NCBI GenBank assembly: GCA_020633995.1
Contig: JACKCO010000006.1
Coordinates: 11,453-75,452 of the forward strand
From: Campylobacterota bacterium
GTDB lineage: Bacteria; Babelota; Babeliae; Babelales; RVW-14
Reading direction: 5' to 3'
Length of the DNA: 64,000 nt
Shown: positions 33,397 through 42,659 of the stretch, in pieces
How the letters are laid out: every line of letters starts with the position of its first letter
How positions within the stretch are numbered: the first letter of the stretch is position 1
Notes under the pieces: generated by a model
What the model was told of the DNA's origin: nothing
Databases searched by the model: none
Seen by the model: the letters and a program-made list of their open reading frames with translations, nothing else
Translations under genes and position numbers: made by a program

Positions 33397-33969
33397 ATGA
33401 GTATAAAGTCGGATCGTTGGATAATTGAAAAAGCATTAAATGAAAAGATGATTGATCCATTTGTTGAAAGACAGATGAGGACTGTTGACCAGCAGGGTAA
33501 TAAAGTTGTCAGCTACGGTGTTTCAAGCTATGGCTATGACATTCGCGTATCTGACGAGTTTAAAGTTTTTACCAATGTCTATAATTCGATCGTGGACCCA
33601 AAAAATTTTCGTGATGATTCATTTGTGGAAACAAAAACAGATGTTTGCGTTGTTCCACCAAATTCATTTGCGCTTGCGCGTAGTGTTGAGTATTTCAAGA
33701 TTCCACGTGATGTGCTTACAATTTGTTTGGGCAAATCAACATATGCTCGATGTGGCATTATCGTTAATGTGACGCCATTTGAGCCTGAGTGGGAAGGTCA
33801 CGTCACCATTGAAATTTCAAATACGACGCCGTTGCCTGCAAAGATTTATGCAAACGAGGGGATAGCCCAAGTTATTTTCTTTCAAGCTGATAGTGAGTGC
33901 ATGGTTTCATATGCCGACCGTTCTGGTAAGTATATGGGACAGCGCGGTATCACGCTTCCTCAGCTTTAA
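33397..33969 (+). CDS. dcd: dCTP deaminase
   Basis: This 190-residue enzyme deaminates dCTP to dUTP, feeding dUMP to ThyA. The GKSTYAR motif (112-118) and the catalytic Glu139 in the segment [17 protein letters not shown] match the trimeric Dcd family, and GIAQVIFF (~159-166) is the conserved late strand. The start is ATG 33397 with AGGAG at 33388-33392; an upstream TTG frame is not needed. No dUTPase lies nearby, so this could be the bifunctional dCTP deaminase/dUTPase type, which differs by a few residues that I cannot settle by eye. Its stop overlaps the stop of the TolC-like gene by 4 bp. Confidence 0.93.
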   Translation: MSIKSDRWIIEKALNEKMIDPFVERQMRTVDQQGNKVVSYGVSSYGYDIRVSDEFKVFTNVYNSIVDPKNFRDDSFVETKTDVCVVPPNSFALARSVEYFKIPRDVLTICLGKSTYARCGIIVNVTPFEPEWEGHVTIEISNTTPLPAKIYANEGIAQVIFFQADSECMVSYADRSGKYMGQRGITLPQL

Positions 33970-35333
33970 GCTTTTTGCGCGTGTGGATTTTCAAGCTCTG
34001 GTGGATATCCGCACGCGTGCAATAGTTCTCGATGTCTTATTTCAGCTCGTGTTAGCCTGTCTATCCATGCAAGGCGTGCATTCTCCCACGTTGTTACCAC
34101 TGCGTCGTATTGTGTATCTGATAGTAAGCCAAGTTTATGTTCTTGGCGCTTGAGCAAGAAGTCATTTTTTTCTTTTATATAGTTTGTATATTGTGTTCGT
34201 ACGTTACTGAGTTCGGTTTTTAGTACCATAAATTTTTCGTGTATTTGTTGCTTGATCAAGTCAACAGTTTGTTGGCGGTTGAGTGTTTCTTTAAGTTTGT
34301 TTGCTCGAGCTTGCTCCTCTCGAAAGTGGGCAGATAGCCCGTCAAACATGGTCCATTGTGTGCCAAAACCGAACGCATGAAAGCCGTTAATGCGAAGTGG
34401 TATACCGCTCTGTAGTGCGGAAAGAGGTGCTTTGTTAAAACCGGTGTTTGCGACAAAGCCAAAATTTGGCAAGCGTGAGCCTTGGGCAATTTTTAGATTT
34501 TCTTTTTCTATTTCTATGAACTTGGTTTGTTTTTTTATGCTTGGGTGGTGTTTGCAGGCGCAATCATAGTAGTGGTTGAGGGACAGCAATTTGATAGGGT
34601 ATGGTTTCCAGTAAAGTTGCTGAATTGCTTGTTCGTCGTGAGATTGGCCTTGTTTATAAAAATCAAGGGCATGACCAGATAGAAAATCGAGCCGTTCTCG
34701 TATGATGTCTAGCTCATCATGGTACGTGTCTACGCTTGAAATGTTTTGTGTGTGACGAGATACTTCTTGTAGCCAGTCTTTTTTATCAATCAGGGCGAGT
34801 TTATCTTGATGTTTTGAGCGTTTAAATTGTGATGAGCTGGATGTGTACAGAGCTTGAATTGCTTGATGTCTTTTCTCTTGAAACCAAACGAAAAGAAACG
34901 CTATTTCAACATCACGTCTAACGTTTATTTTTTCTTCTTCGGTAAGTAGGCGTGTTACATCGGTTTCTTTTTTTGCCTTTCTGCGTTGTTGCAACGGGCC
35001 AGAAAATGAATAGATAAGCTGATTCAGTTCTAATGTAGTTGTGTTACTGAGTGCATTTTCGTTGTTTGCCTGTGAAAATTCTGAAGTCAAATTGATTTGC
35101 GGATAATACCCTGTCATTGCGTTGCGCGCCGCCATTCTGCTTGCAAAAATGGCGTGTTGTAGCGCGCGTAAGTTCGGTCTGTTTTCCAATGCTTTTTGTA
35201 CAGCTTCATGCATTGAAACTCTGGTGGAGGCAGGGGTGATGGTTTCAAGTTCTATGTTGTATTTCATCTTTGCTGACACTGTTGTCAGCAACATGAAAAA
35301 TATGAATAGCTTTTTTATAGGGCATCTAGGCAT
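33966..35333 (-). CDS. TolC-like outer-membrane efflux protein
   Basis: This 455-residue exported protein has a signal sequence (~1-21) and two similar halves of long amphipathic helices with short strand segments. This is the layout of the TolC/OEP family (PF02321), whose trimers form an outer-membrane and periplasmic channel. The first repeat opens with [23 protein letters not shown] (~40-62, split here by family convention), and the strand-like parts read [13 protein letters not shown] (~75-87) and [21 protein letters not shown] precedes the ATG. No inner-membrane pump or adaptor gene is adjacent. The protein implies a two-membrane envelope. It is divergent from the M16 peptidase gene across a perfect inverted repeat. 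Confidence 0.85.
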   Translation of the reverse strand: MPRCPIKKLFIFFMLLTTVSAKMKYNIELETITPASTRVSMHEAVQKALENRPNLRALQHAIFASRMAARNAMTGYYPQINLTSEFSQANNENALSNTTTLELNQLIYSFSGPLQQRRKAKKETDVTRLLTEEEKINVRRDVEIAFLFVWFQEKRHQAIQALYTSSSSQFKRSKHQDKLALIDKKDWLQEVSRHTQNISSVDTYHDELDIIRERLDFLSGHALDFYKQGQSHDEQAIQQLYWKPYPIKLLSLNHYYDCACKHHPSIKKQTKFIEIEKENLKIAQGSRLPNFGFVANTGFNKAPLSALQSGIPLRINGFHAFGFGTQWTMFDGLSAHFREEQARANKLKETLNRQQTVDLIKQQIHEKFMVLKTELSNVRTQYTNYIKEKNDFLLKRQEHKLGLLSDTQYDAVVTTWENARLAWIDRLTRAEIRHRELLHACGYPPELENPHAQKA

Positions 35334-35424
35334 GGGGTCTCCTTTTACAAATTTATTTATATAGTTTTTGTTAGCGAGAGTCTAGCACATTAGAATTGTT
35401 TTTTTGTAGACATCAGTGACTTTG

Positions 35425-35457
35425 TGTACATGTGATTTTTTACAAATAACATGTACA
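35425..35457. promoter_or_regulatory. Operator-like inverted repeat between the TolC-like and M16 genes
   Basis: TGTACATGT (35425-35433) and ACATGTACA (35449-35457) are perfect 9 bp arms separated by 15 bp, in the shared upstream region of two divergent envelope genes. A TATAAT at 35480-35485 may be the -10 of the peptidase gene. Confidence 0.45.
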
Positions 35458-35509
35458 ATAAAATTGTCTTGTGAAAATCTATAATAAATTTTTGGGTAGA
35501 GAAAGTCTT

Positions 35510-38278
35510 ATGAAGCGTATGAATATTTTGATTTTTAGTGTAATCTGCTTGGTATTTGTAGGGATTATTGTTAGTTCGTGGTTTTATGTTTATAAAAAGA
35601 GGCAGGGTAGCACGTTGCAAAGTTTCAAAGTAGATTTTCCAGTTCCCAAAGAGAAAGTTAAAAAAGTCGTACTAGACAATGGTATGACGCTTCTTGCATT
35701 TGCCAATCCATCCATTCCCAAAGTCTTGGTCCAGATTGCGTATGATGTCGGTTCATACGTTGAAAAATCGGGAGAGCGAGGGCTTGCTCATTTAATTGAG
35801 CACATGATTTTTAAAGGGACGCAAAAGCTCAAAGAAGGAGATATTGACTCCATTGCCCGAAAGTATGGTGCCAGTTTTAATGCCTATACCTCGATGGATG
35901 TTACAAGCTATTACTTTGAGACGAACAAAAACAATTGGAAGCCGTTTGTGGGTATTCTTGCCGACTGTATGCAAAACTCTCGTTTTGAACAGCAGCACCT
36001 GGCTTCTGAGGTTAAGGCAGTTATTCAAGAGCTGAAGATGGGCAAAGACGATTACGTACGAAAAATGCTTTACTCAGCCTGTCAGAATATTTTTCCACCG
36101 CACCATCCGTATCACATGCCGGTTATTGGCTTTAAAGAAGATTTGCTGGATCTGGATGCTCAAAATTTGAAAAAGTTTTATGAACAGCACTATGGCCCGT
36201 CCCGTGCAACGTTGTTTGTTGCTGGAGATGTAGACCTTGATGAGATAGAAAAAGAGTTCCGCCAGAATTTTTCATCAATTAAAGGTTTGAATTCTAGTTC
36301 TGAAAATGACGTGAAATTTCCACTCCCTATGCAAGAGGTGACAACGCACAGTACTCGTTTATTTGAGGATGTACAAAAGGAGCAGCTTGGTTTGTACTGG
36401 CTTATTCCGGGAAGTCGTCATGAACAAGAAGTCGTGGCATCAGTTATTGAGGCAATGCTTGGTGACGGCAATGCCAGTATTTTGAGCAAACTGCTTGTTG
36501 ATGAACTTAAAATAGCAACAAGCGTTTATGTCAAGGCATTAAAGTTTGCACGTGCTGGCATTTTTTTGATTCTGGCAGAACCGGTTGAAGGTAAGTCAGA
36601 TGCTTGCATGCAGGCGGTGCAAAAAATGCTTGAAAAGATTGCCAGAGAAGGGGTTGATGAGCGAGAACTTGCACGTGCTGCAAAAATGCGGGGCCGACGC
36701 TTTTTTCAAAAAATGGAGAATTTGTCGAGTTTTATTAATGCATGGATTGATTCATATTTTGCAACAAAAGATGAACTGGCCGTGTTTAAACGACCACGGA
36801 AGCTTTTTGAGGTTACTAACCAGATCGTTCAGGAGTATGTGAGCAAACATCTAGATCCCTTTTTAATGAATCGGGTACAGGTGCTACCGCTTCCTGAGTC
36901 GAAAAAAGAACTTGTCTTGAGTTTAAAAAAGCAGGATGAAGAGCTTGAAAAAGACATTGTAAAAAAACATACACGCACTGCGCCACTTGAGCAGGCTGAA
37001 TTTGTTCATACGCTTCCAGAGCCTTGCCCGCTTGAGTTTGCCTTTCCTAAGCCTAGCCGTGAGTTTGTATTGGACAACGGCCTCAAGGTGTTGCTGCACA
37101 AGAAAGCAACATCTCCCCTGATCAGCGTGTGCCTGCAGTTTCGCGATGGTCATTTATTTAGCGATGCCAAGGAAGGTTACTTGGTTGAGATCATGATGGA
37201 CATGCTGCCAGAAGGGAGCGTTGATTATAGCAAAGAGGAAATAGCAGACTTTTTTGAGCAAAATGGGGCGGTGTATTCATTTTATGAGCAGGGTGCACGA
37301 TTTGTTTGTTTAGCTAATGATATTGAGCCATTGTTTGACCGGTTCATGCATGTGATGACGCAGCCAGCATTTAGTTTTGAAGCCCTTAAAAAATTAAAAA
37401 CAATCACTGTTGATGGGCTTGAGCGTGCAAAAGACTATCCTAAGGCTCGTGCTGTTAGGGCGTTTAAGAGTTTAGTGTATAAAAATCATCCGTTTGCTTG
37501 GGATTTTGATGAAGTTATTAATTTGACCAAAAAAGTTGGTGTACATGACTTGCGCATGACGCATCAACAATACGTTGTTCCATCAAACATGGTTTTGTCG
37601 ATTGTTGGTGATTTTGATCTTGATCACATGCAGGGTGTCATTACAGAGGTGAGCAAGAGTTGGCAAAATGGTGAGGCAAAGGTGTGGGATCAGATGAAAG
37701 CGGATTTTGATCCTGGACAGACGCTTGATATTCCAATGCTGCGAGATCAAGTGGTATTGCTGCTTGGCCAGCCTTCGCAACTTACCATCTACGATCAAGA
37801 CTTTGTTCCTCTTAAGCTGCTCAATACTATCTGTTTTCGTTCGCTTGGTTCTCGCTTGTATGAACTGCGCGAACAAACCGGTCTGTTTTACTGGGCATTT
37901 GGAGGCCTGTGTCTAGGAGCAAGCCAATTGCACGGCTATGACGTTATCGGTTCAATGTTGAGCCCGGACAAGGTTGAGCTAGCAGAACAAAAAATGCGAG
38001 AGATGCTTGTTGGCGTCGGGCAAGGTGGAGTTAAAGAAGATGAGCTCAAGGCTGCCCAGCAAATTTACATTAAAGACCTGCTTGATCTGATCTCTGACAA
38101 TGGAGCCATTGCACGAACTTTGTGCTATCTTGACGCACTCAAGCTTGGGTTTGATTATTATGACAAAGTGCTCGAGCGTGTACAGGGTATGCAGCTGAAA
38201 GACATGAATGACGTTGCTGCAAAATATTGCAAGGTGGATGACATGGTTCGTGTTCGTGTGGGAAGGCTACAAACATAA
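35510..38278 (+). CDS. Membrane-anchored M16 (pitrilysin-type) zinc peptidase, two catalytic-fold halves
   Basis: This 922-residue protein has an N-terminal membrane anchor (~4-26), then two tandem M16 units. The first has the inverted zinc motif HLIEH at 94-98 and the third ligand Glu174, exactly 76 residues after the second His, as in active M16 enzymes. The second half (~535 onward, opening LDNGLKVLLHKK) lacks HxxEH and is the usual inactive partner. Such proteins clip signal peptides or small proteins at the outer face of the membrane. The start is ATG 35510 (ATG 35519 is possible). It is flanked by a terminator, so it is monocistronic. Confidence 0.93.
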   Translation: MKRMNILIFSVICLVFVGIIVSSWFYVYKKRQGSTLQSFKVDFPVPKEKVKKVVLDNGMTLLAFANPSIPKVLVQIAYDVGSYVEKSGERGLAHLIEHMIFKGTQKLKEGDIDSIARKYGASFNAYTSMDVTSYYFETNKNNWKPFVGILADCMQNSRFEQQHLASEVKAVIQELKMGKDDYVRKMLYSACQNIFPPHHPYHMPVIGFKEDLLDLDAQNLKKFYEQHYGPSRATLFVAGDVDLDEIEKEFRQNFSSIKGLNSSSENDVKFPLPMQEVTTHSTRLFEDVQKEQLGLYWLIPGSRHEQEVVASVIEAMLGDGNASILSKLLVDELKIATSVYVKALKFARAGIFLILAEPVEGKSDACMQAVQKMLEKIAREGVDERELARAAKMRGRRFFQKMENLSSFINAWIDSYFATKDELAVFKRPRKLFEVTNQIVQEYVSKHLDPFLMNRVQVLPLPESKKELVLSLKKQDEELEKDIVKKHTRTAPLEQAEFVHTLPEPCPLEFAFPKPSREFVLDNGLKVLLHKKATSPLISVCLQFRDGHLFSDAKEGYLVEIMMDMLPEGSVDYSKEEIADFFEQNGAVYSFYEQGARFVCLANDIEPLFDRFMHVMTQPAFSFEALKKLKTITVDGLERAKDYPKARAVRAFKSLVYKNHPFAWDFDEVINLTKKVGVHDLRMTHQQYVVPSNMVLSIVGDFDLDHMQGVITEVSKSWQNGEAKVWDQMKADFDPGQTLDIPMLRDQVVLLLGQPSQLTIYDQDFVPLKLLNTICFRSLGSRLYELREQTGLFYWAFGGLCLGASQLHGYDVIGSMLSPDKVELAEQKMREMLVGVGQGGVKEDELKAAQQIYIKDLLDLISDNGAIARTLCYLDALKLGFDYYDKVLERVQGMQLKDMNDVAAKYCKVDDMVRVRVGRLQT

Positions 38279-38301
38279 AAAATCTCATGTTTTGAGTTTT
38301 G

Positions 38302-38346
38302 AAGAGGTTCTTTTGTACAATCATGTACAGGGAACCTCTTTTTTTT
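38302..38346 (+). terminator. Terminator of the M16 peptidase gene
   Basis: AAGAGGTTC (38302-38310) and GAACCTCTT (38332-38340) pair, followed by T residues to 38346. The loop contains TGTACA twice, the same hexamer found in the inverted repeat at 35425. Confidence 0.85.
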
Positions 38347-38373
38347 ATGTCATAAAATAGGGTTGGGGGATAC

Positions 38374-39297
38374 ATGATTTTATTGTTTTTTTTCTGTGTC
38401 TTATTTAATGGCGCGTTTGTTAATGCTGCCGATCAGAGGCGAGGGAGCGGGTCTCCCAATATGTTTCGAAAAATTGTAAGATCTTTAACAAAACAAACCG
38501 ATATTGGTGATAATTATGGTCAACGGCCCGAATATAGCGAAGATGCAGCCAATGCATTTTGGGGATCATCGTTGAGTAAGATTTCTTTTTTAAACCCTGC
38601 TGAGCGTTTATTTTTGCTGAACATATGGATGTATATTGCTGATCTGGACGATCCAAATTGGCATATTTTTGCTTGTTCAGGAGATGTTGATGGGATTAAG
38701 CAAATGTCTCAGGAGGTATTTAGTAGTCGGGGTGACAAGAGTTCTTCTGGCGTTAACAAATGTGTTGGAAAGCTAAAAAATAAATCTGGTATTTACCAAA
38801 ATATACGCGGTATGACCCCTCTACATAGTGCAGCGTTATTTTCATTTGACGAGCGGGCGATGAATAATGCCAATTTTTTAGAAGTCGTTGATTTACTGTT
38901 TTCTTATGGGGCAAATATTGAGGCAAAAATGGAAGAGACAGGCTACACGCCGTTGCATCTACTTGCTATGTATGGGTGTAATACAAAGTTGGTTGATAGA
39001 TTTTTGTCTGAGAATGAAAATATACTTTGTGTTTTAGATGGACAAAAAAATAATGTTTTGCACCTGTCTATTGAAAAAAATAATGTTATAATGTTTTCTC
39101 ATTTTTTAAAACTAATGGTTAAAAAGGGCTCTTTGTATTCTTATATGTTACAAGAAAATGCAAAGAGCTTAGCTCCGTTAAGGCTTCTAGATCAAAAAAC
39201 GGCAAATCAGTATCAACCATTTTATGATGTTATTAATGGCGAACCTGGCGCACAAGATTATAGAAAGTTATGTGGGCCAAAGGAGGAACCAAAGTAG
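38374..39297 (+). CDS. Secreted ankyrin-repeat protein
   Basis: This 307-residue protein has a signal peptide (~1-19, VNA-ADQ). An N-terminal domain of unknown type (~20-145) carries the segment YIADLDDPNWHIFACSGDVDGIKQM. Three ankyrin repeats follow (~145-255): GMTPLHSAALFSF, GYTPLHLLAMYG and NNVLHLSIEKNN. The product is exported, so its partners are outside the cytoplasm, possibly host proteins; ankyrin effectors are common in intracellular bacteria. GGGGGA precedes the ATG. The next gene encodes a clear paralogue. Confidence 0.88.
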   Translation: MILLFFFCVLFNGAFVNAADQRRGSGSPNMFRKIVRSLTKQTDIGDNYGQRPEYSEDAANAFWGSSLSKISFLNPAERLFLLNIWMYIADLDDPNWHIFACSGDVDGIKQMSQEVFSSRGDKSSSGVNKCVGKLKNKSGIYQNIRGMTPLHSAALFSFDERAMNNANFLEVVDLLFSYGANIEAKMEETGYTPLHLLAMYGCNTKLVDRFLSENENILCVLDGQKNNVLHLSIEKNNVIMFSHFLKLMVKKGSLYSYMLQENAKSLAPLRLLDQKTANQYQPFYDVINGEPGAQDYRKLCGPKEEPK

Positions 39298-39399
39298 GCA
39301 TACTGATTCTTTTTTGACATCTTATATTGTTGTAATCTTTATGCGTTTTTTAGTAAAAAGTGGGATGAGTAGTAACGGTTCTTTATGCAGGAAAATATT

Positions 39400-40440
39400 A
39401 TGAAAGTCTCTCGAATATTGTTTACAGTCTTTTGGGTTAGCCTTTCGTTAAGGGGTGCTGAACAGAAAAAGAGTGGGGGCAATCTTTTTAGTAGTTCCTT
39501 ACCCGTGGTGAAGAAACTTAGGAAGTTAGGAGGGGCAAGACCCCGTTCTATTATGGTGCCTACCAGTTTTTCTGCGCCGTATGACATTTTAACGTTTTAT
39601 GATCCAAGCAAAGACGAAAGAACAAGACATGCAATATTTTTTTCAAGGCAATCGAGAACAAATATTCTATTTTTGCTGCAAACCAACGAAATAATTTTTT
39701 TAGCAAAGTTATTGTCATATGTTATGGATTTAGATGACCCGAACATACATGTATTTGCTGCCACTGGCGATGTGGCTGGGGTTCGTGAGACGTTAAGGCA
39801 TAATATAACCGCTTGCGGTGCTAACAGTGTTATTCCGCTTGTAGACGAGAATATGCAACCAATTAATGAAGACTTCGGTTACGAAATCTTGGGCAAGCAG
39901 ATACTGGTTGGTGGGTTGCCAATTGTTGAAGTGAAAGGTATGACCCCCTTACATCTGGCGGCACTGTTTTCGTTTGATTCCTACGCTGGGAATACGAATG
40001 TCAATTTTGGGGGGACCTTTGATTTGTTGATTCAAAATAATGCTGATGTATGTGCTAAAAATGGGGTTGGTAATACTCCCTTGCATTTGCTTGCTGGATA
40101 CGGTTATGACATTGAATTAGTCAAAAAAATACTTTCAAAAGATTTGAGTGCCCTTTGGATGCTTGATGGCTCTGGAAATAATGTTTTGCAAATTGCAGCG
40201 CTAAAAAATAATTTAGCAATGTTTACGCATTTGCTGGAGAGTATTGGTGGAACAGGTGCAGAGCAGGTTCAGTTTATGATAAACAGAAATAGCTCTGGGC
40301 TAAGTGTTTTTCAGATTATTGATGAGATGCCTGTTACACGAAGTGAGCTGTTTAAAGGTGCTATCAGAATGTCTCAGAAAGCACGAAGCATTGTTAAGGC
40401 CTGTGTGAGATTGGGGCATATTAATGATTTTGACTTCTAG
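39400..40440 (+). CDS. Secreted ankyrin-repeat protein, paralogue of the preceding gene
   Basis: This 346-residue protein starts at ATG 39400, chosen for AGGA at 39389-39392 and a proper signal peptide (~1-19); an in-frame ATG at 39385 lacks one. The shared N-terminal segment reads YVMDLDDPNIHVFAATGDVAGV. The ankyrin repeats are ~180-290 (GMTPLHLAALFSF, GNTPLHLLAGYG, NNVLQIAALKNN). Order and spacing match the upstream protein, so the pair arose by tandem duplication. A TTGACA at 39314-39319 with a poor -10 may be its own promoter. The 3' end overlaps yidD on the other strand by 20 bp. Confidence 0.88.
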   Translation: MKVSRILFTVFWVSLSLRGAEQKKSGGNLFSSSLPVVKKLRKLGGARPRSIMVPTSFSAPYDILTFYDPSKDERTRHAIFFSRQSRTNILFLLQTNEIIFLAKLLSYVMDLDDPNIHVFAATGDVAGVRETLRHNITACGANSVIPLVDENMQPINEDFGYEILGKQILVGGLPIVEVKGMTPLHLAALFSFDSYAGNTNVNFGGTFDLLIQNNADVCAKNGVGNTPLHLLAGYGYDIELVKKILSKDLSALWMLDGSGNNVLQIAALKNNLAMFTHLLESIGGTGAEQVQFMINRNSSGLSVFQIIDEMPVTRSELFKGAIRMSQKARSIVKACVRLGHINDFDF

Positions 40441-40651
40441 ATCGGAAGTATAAAAATAGAGCCCCCATTGGGTTGCAACTAAGAATTCTCAAGACTATGT
40501 ATATGGGGGATATATACCAGGGTTTTTCAAGGAGTATTCTTTTTGCATAAACTCTGCATGATTCTTGCCAGTAAATACACGTAAATGGTGCCCCCAGCAT
40601 TGGTCTGAGTGAATCTATGATGGCAAAGATGAGGCGATAAATGAATTTCAT
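40421..40651 (-). CDS. yidD: YidD-like membrane protein insertion efficiency factor
   Basis: This 76-residue protein matches the YidD (haemolytic domain) pattern in degenerate form. It has an amphipathic N-terminal helix, the Cys-containing core CIYWQESCRVYAKRILLEKP (~25-44), and a later LRILSCNPMG (~54-63) that corresponds to the family's RCNP motif. The usual PTCSxYA reads ESCRVYA here. YidD helps YidC insert inner-membrane proteins. Position confirms it: it starts 2 bp after the rnpA stop, the classical rpmH-rnpA-yidD order. A yidC gene does not follow, since the ankyrin genes converge on it. Confidence 0.85.
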   Translation of the reverse strand: MKFIYRLIFAIIDSLRPMLGAPFTCIYWQESCRVYAKRILLEKPWYISPIYIVLRILSCNPMGALFLYFRSRSQNH

Positions 40652-40653
40652 CG

Positions 40654-41001
40654 TTACTCCTGCGTAGCAGTGAGAAGCGCAAGGATTGCTTGCTCAAGTT
40701 CAGGAAATGACAACGTTAAAGCATGCGCTGATGCTATCAAAATCCACTGAGTGGAGTTTTGGTATAGTTTGTTTTGATAATAAATTGCTTTTATCCGGCG
40801 CTTGAATAAATTGCGTTGGTGAGCCTTACCACAACTCTTGGAAGCGACAATGAGTATTTTGCCGTGCTGGCTCGAAGAGGATGGTGAAATACAAACCTTC
40901 AAAATTTTTATTCCACTAAGCTTGCGGTGGAAAGTGGCGCGATCAAACGCTTGCTTGATCTCTTTGCCAGAAAAACGAAAGCAGTTTGTAAATTTCACCA
41001 T
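40654..41001 (-). CDS. rnpA: Ribonuclease P protein component
   Basis: This 115-residue basic protein supports the RNase P RNA in trimming tRNA 5' ends. The hallmark segment GKAHQRNLFKRRIKAIYYQ (~58-76) contains the RNR-type basic helix. The N-terminal FRFSGKEIKQAF (~8-19) and the central strands ILIVASKSCG (~49-58) fit the family. It lies 21 bp downstream of rpmH and 2 bp upstream of yidD in one transcript. Confidence 0.93.
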   Translation of the reverse strand: MVKFTNCFRFSGKEIKQAFDRATFHRKLSGIKILKVCISPSSSSQHGKILIVASKSCGKAHQRNLFKRRIKAIYYQNKLYQNSTQWILIASAHALTLSFPELEQAILALLTATQE

Positions 41002-41022
41002 CTAAATAGATTACGCTGCAGG

Positions 41023-41157
41023 TTACGCTGAAAGACGGCTTCGTTTTTTTGCGCGTCTGCGGTTGATCATTTTGCGACCAAGTCTTGTTCTCATGCGGCT
41101 CAAAAAGCCGTGCTTTCTTTTGCGTTTTCTTACGCTTGGCTTGTACGTCGTTGACAT
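41023..41157 (-). CDS. rpmH: Ribosomal protein bL34
   Basis: This 44-residue, very basic protein of the large subunit is too short for usual ORF cut-offs but unmistakable. It begins [18 protein letters not shown] and continues [20 protein letters not shown]. The classical HGFxxRMxTxxGRxxxxxRRxKGR pattern is nearly complete ([18 protein letters not shown] at the end). It leads the rpmH-rnpA-yidD cluster, which in many bacteria adjoins dnaA and the origin; no dnaA or DnaA-box cluster is apparent here. Confidence 0.97.
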   Translation of the reverse strand: MSTTYKPSVRKRKRKHGFLSRMRTRLGRKMINRRRAKKRSRLSA

Positions 41158-41294
41158 GAAAAAACTCCTAAATGAAATTTTTGTTCAAAATTGCATGCGA
41201 TATCAAATACTAAATATACAGGAATATCCTCTATTTTACCGCATGAAAGGCTTCTTCGCAAGTCCAAATTTGCTCTTGAAGTGGCTTGCGCCAT

Positions 41295-42659
41295 TTATTT
41301 TGTCAGGGCGTGAACGATGTGGTTAAGTGTTTTTTCCCGTATTATCGTTTGATTGAGTATGTGTGAAGAGATCGGAGCATCTGGATCTTCTATTTTTTGT
41401 AGGTATGGTTTGAAATACACAAACTCTTTAAGGCGTTTGTGATTGAATAAATGGAGATAATTTTGAGCGTCTTTGGTTGAGACGGTTATGTTGTCGTGGT
41501 AGGCTATGTGATCAATAATGATCTCTTCCTTCAATTGTTTTTCAGCTAGTAAAGAAACCTGTTCATAAAAGTCCTTTTGAGCCTTATAAACGTGGTAGTC
41601 AGGTTGTTGAGAGATTGCTCGCAGAAGGTCCTCTTCCCGACGAACAACAAGGTGTTTTGGTATTTCAAATCGGTGCTTTGAAAGGAGGAGATGAAAGATC
41701 TCTTCTATAATTGTTTTGCGCTGTGACAAGTCATTTCTATAAGAAAATACTTCCATCAATTTATTATGAATTTCCGCTATATTTTTAAGCTTGAAGGTTG
41801 TTTTGAACGTGTCAATAAGGAAATATTTGCCTTTTGAAAGGTTTTGGATCGTTATGTAGAAATTATACCGCTTGGTATCAAGCTCATTAAACGACTTATT
41901 TATCTCAAATTTATTAGAGATAAAGCTGTCGCCCATTCTCTTGCCAATAAAGAGCGTAGCAAATGGATCTTGTAGGTGATTGTTTTTTATTTTAATCCAA
42001 AACGAGCTCATCAGGGGTGGCTTGAGCGAGTGGCTATTTTTGTTAAGCAAGATGGCCGTAAAATAAGCCCAATCACCTTCCTCGACCGTTACGTTCTTTT
42101 TAAAATTTTTCTCAGGTGGGCAATGCTGCTCTATGAAGGAAATAACTTGTTTATCCAGGTCCTTGTATTTTTTCCGTTTAGGCGACTTGAAGGCAAAATG
42201 CCTCCATTCTTTAAGTTCCATCAAGTCAGAGGTTGAATAGTCAAAAAGATAGGTTATTCCTTTGTCTGGGTTGCTTGTTATTCCTGCAAGCCGCGGGTAG
42301 TTAACAAGGCGTATTTTTTTTTTCAAGATTTCTTGATAGATGAAATCGATGACAATGTGCTTGAGTAGGTAATTTTTGATCTTGTAATCTATTTCATTTT
42401 TATACACTTCTTCTATGTATTCTTGTGGTGCTGTTTGTGCTTCAAATCCTTCAAAGTGGTCATTTTTAAACAATTCTATGGTGATTGATTTGAGGAACAG
42501 AACAATATTTTTGGGGATATTGATATTAATTCTGTAGATATGCGAAGAGATTTGAGAAATGCTGAAGGTGATGTTATGTGCATTGAGCGAAAGGGGCGAG
42601 AGCGGTAGCGTAGCTGGATCTTGTATTAAGATAGAAGTGTCTTGGTTTACTTTTATCAT
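41295..42659 (-). CDS. tig: Divergent trigger factor (ribosome-associated chaperone)
   Basis: This 454-residue protein follows the trigger factor plan. The N-terminal ribosome-binding domain (~28-150) has the order strand, helix, GFEAQTAP (71-78), YIEEVYKNEIDYKIKNYLL. A PPIase-like middle follows (~190-290, VEEGDWAYFTA then FIGKRMGDSF). The helical C-terminal arms (~290-454) end with LLAEKQLKEEIIIDHIAYHDNITVS-type helices typical of Tig. The ribosome signature GFRxGxxP is altered to GFEAQTAP, with Glu in place of the conserved Arg. An N-terminal extension of ~28 residues is present. The start is ATG 42659 after AAAAGGAG. No clpP/clpX lies nearby. Overall identity to textbook Tig looks low, so the name is a family assignment. 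Confidence 0.78.
   Translation of the reverse strand: MIKVNQDTSILIQDPATLPLSPLSLNAHNITFSISQISSHIYRININIPKNIVLFLKSITIELFKNDHFEGFEAQTAPQEYIEEVYKNEIDYKIKNYLLKHIVIDFIYQEILKKKIRLVNYPRLAGITSNPDKGITYLFDYSTSDLMELKEWRHFAFKSPKRKKYKDLDKQVISFIEQHCPPEKNFKKNVTVEEGDWAYFTAILLNKNSHSLKPPLMSSFWIKIKNNHLQDPFATLFIGKRMGDSFISNKFEINKSFNELDTKRYNFYITIQNLSKGKYFLIDTFKTTFKLKNIAEIHNKLMEVFSYRNDLSQRKTIIEEIFHLLLSKHRFEIPKHLVVRREEDLLRAISQQPDYHVYKAQKDFYEQVSLLAEKQLKEEIIIDHIAYHDNITVSTKDAQNYLHLFNHKRLKEFVYFKPYLQKIEDPDAPISSHILNQTIIREKTLNHIVHALTK

Noticed and set aside
41158..41294. Origin of replication next to rpmH
   Set aside because: The rpmH-rnpA cluster often adjoins dnaA, but no dnaA gene and no cluster of TTATCCACA-like boxes is visible nearby.
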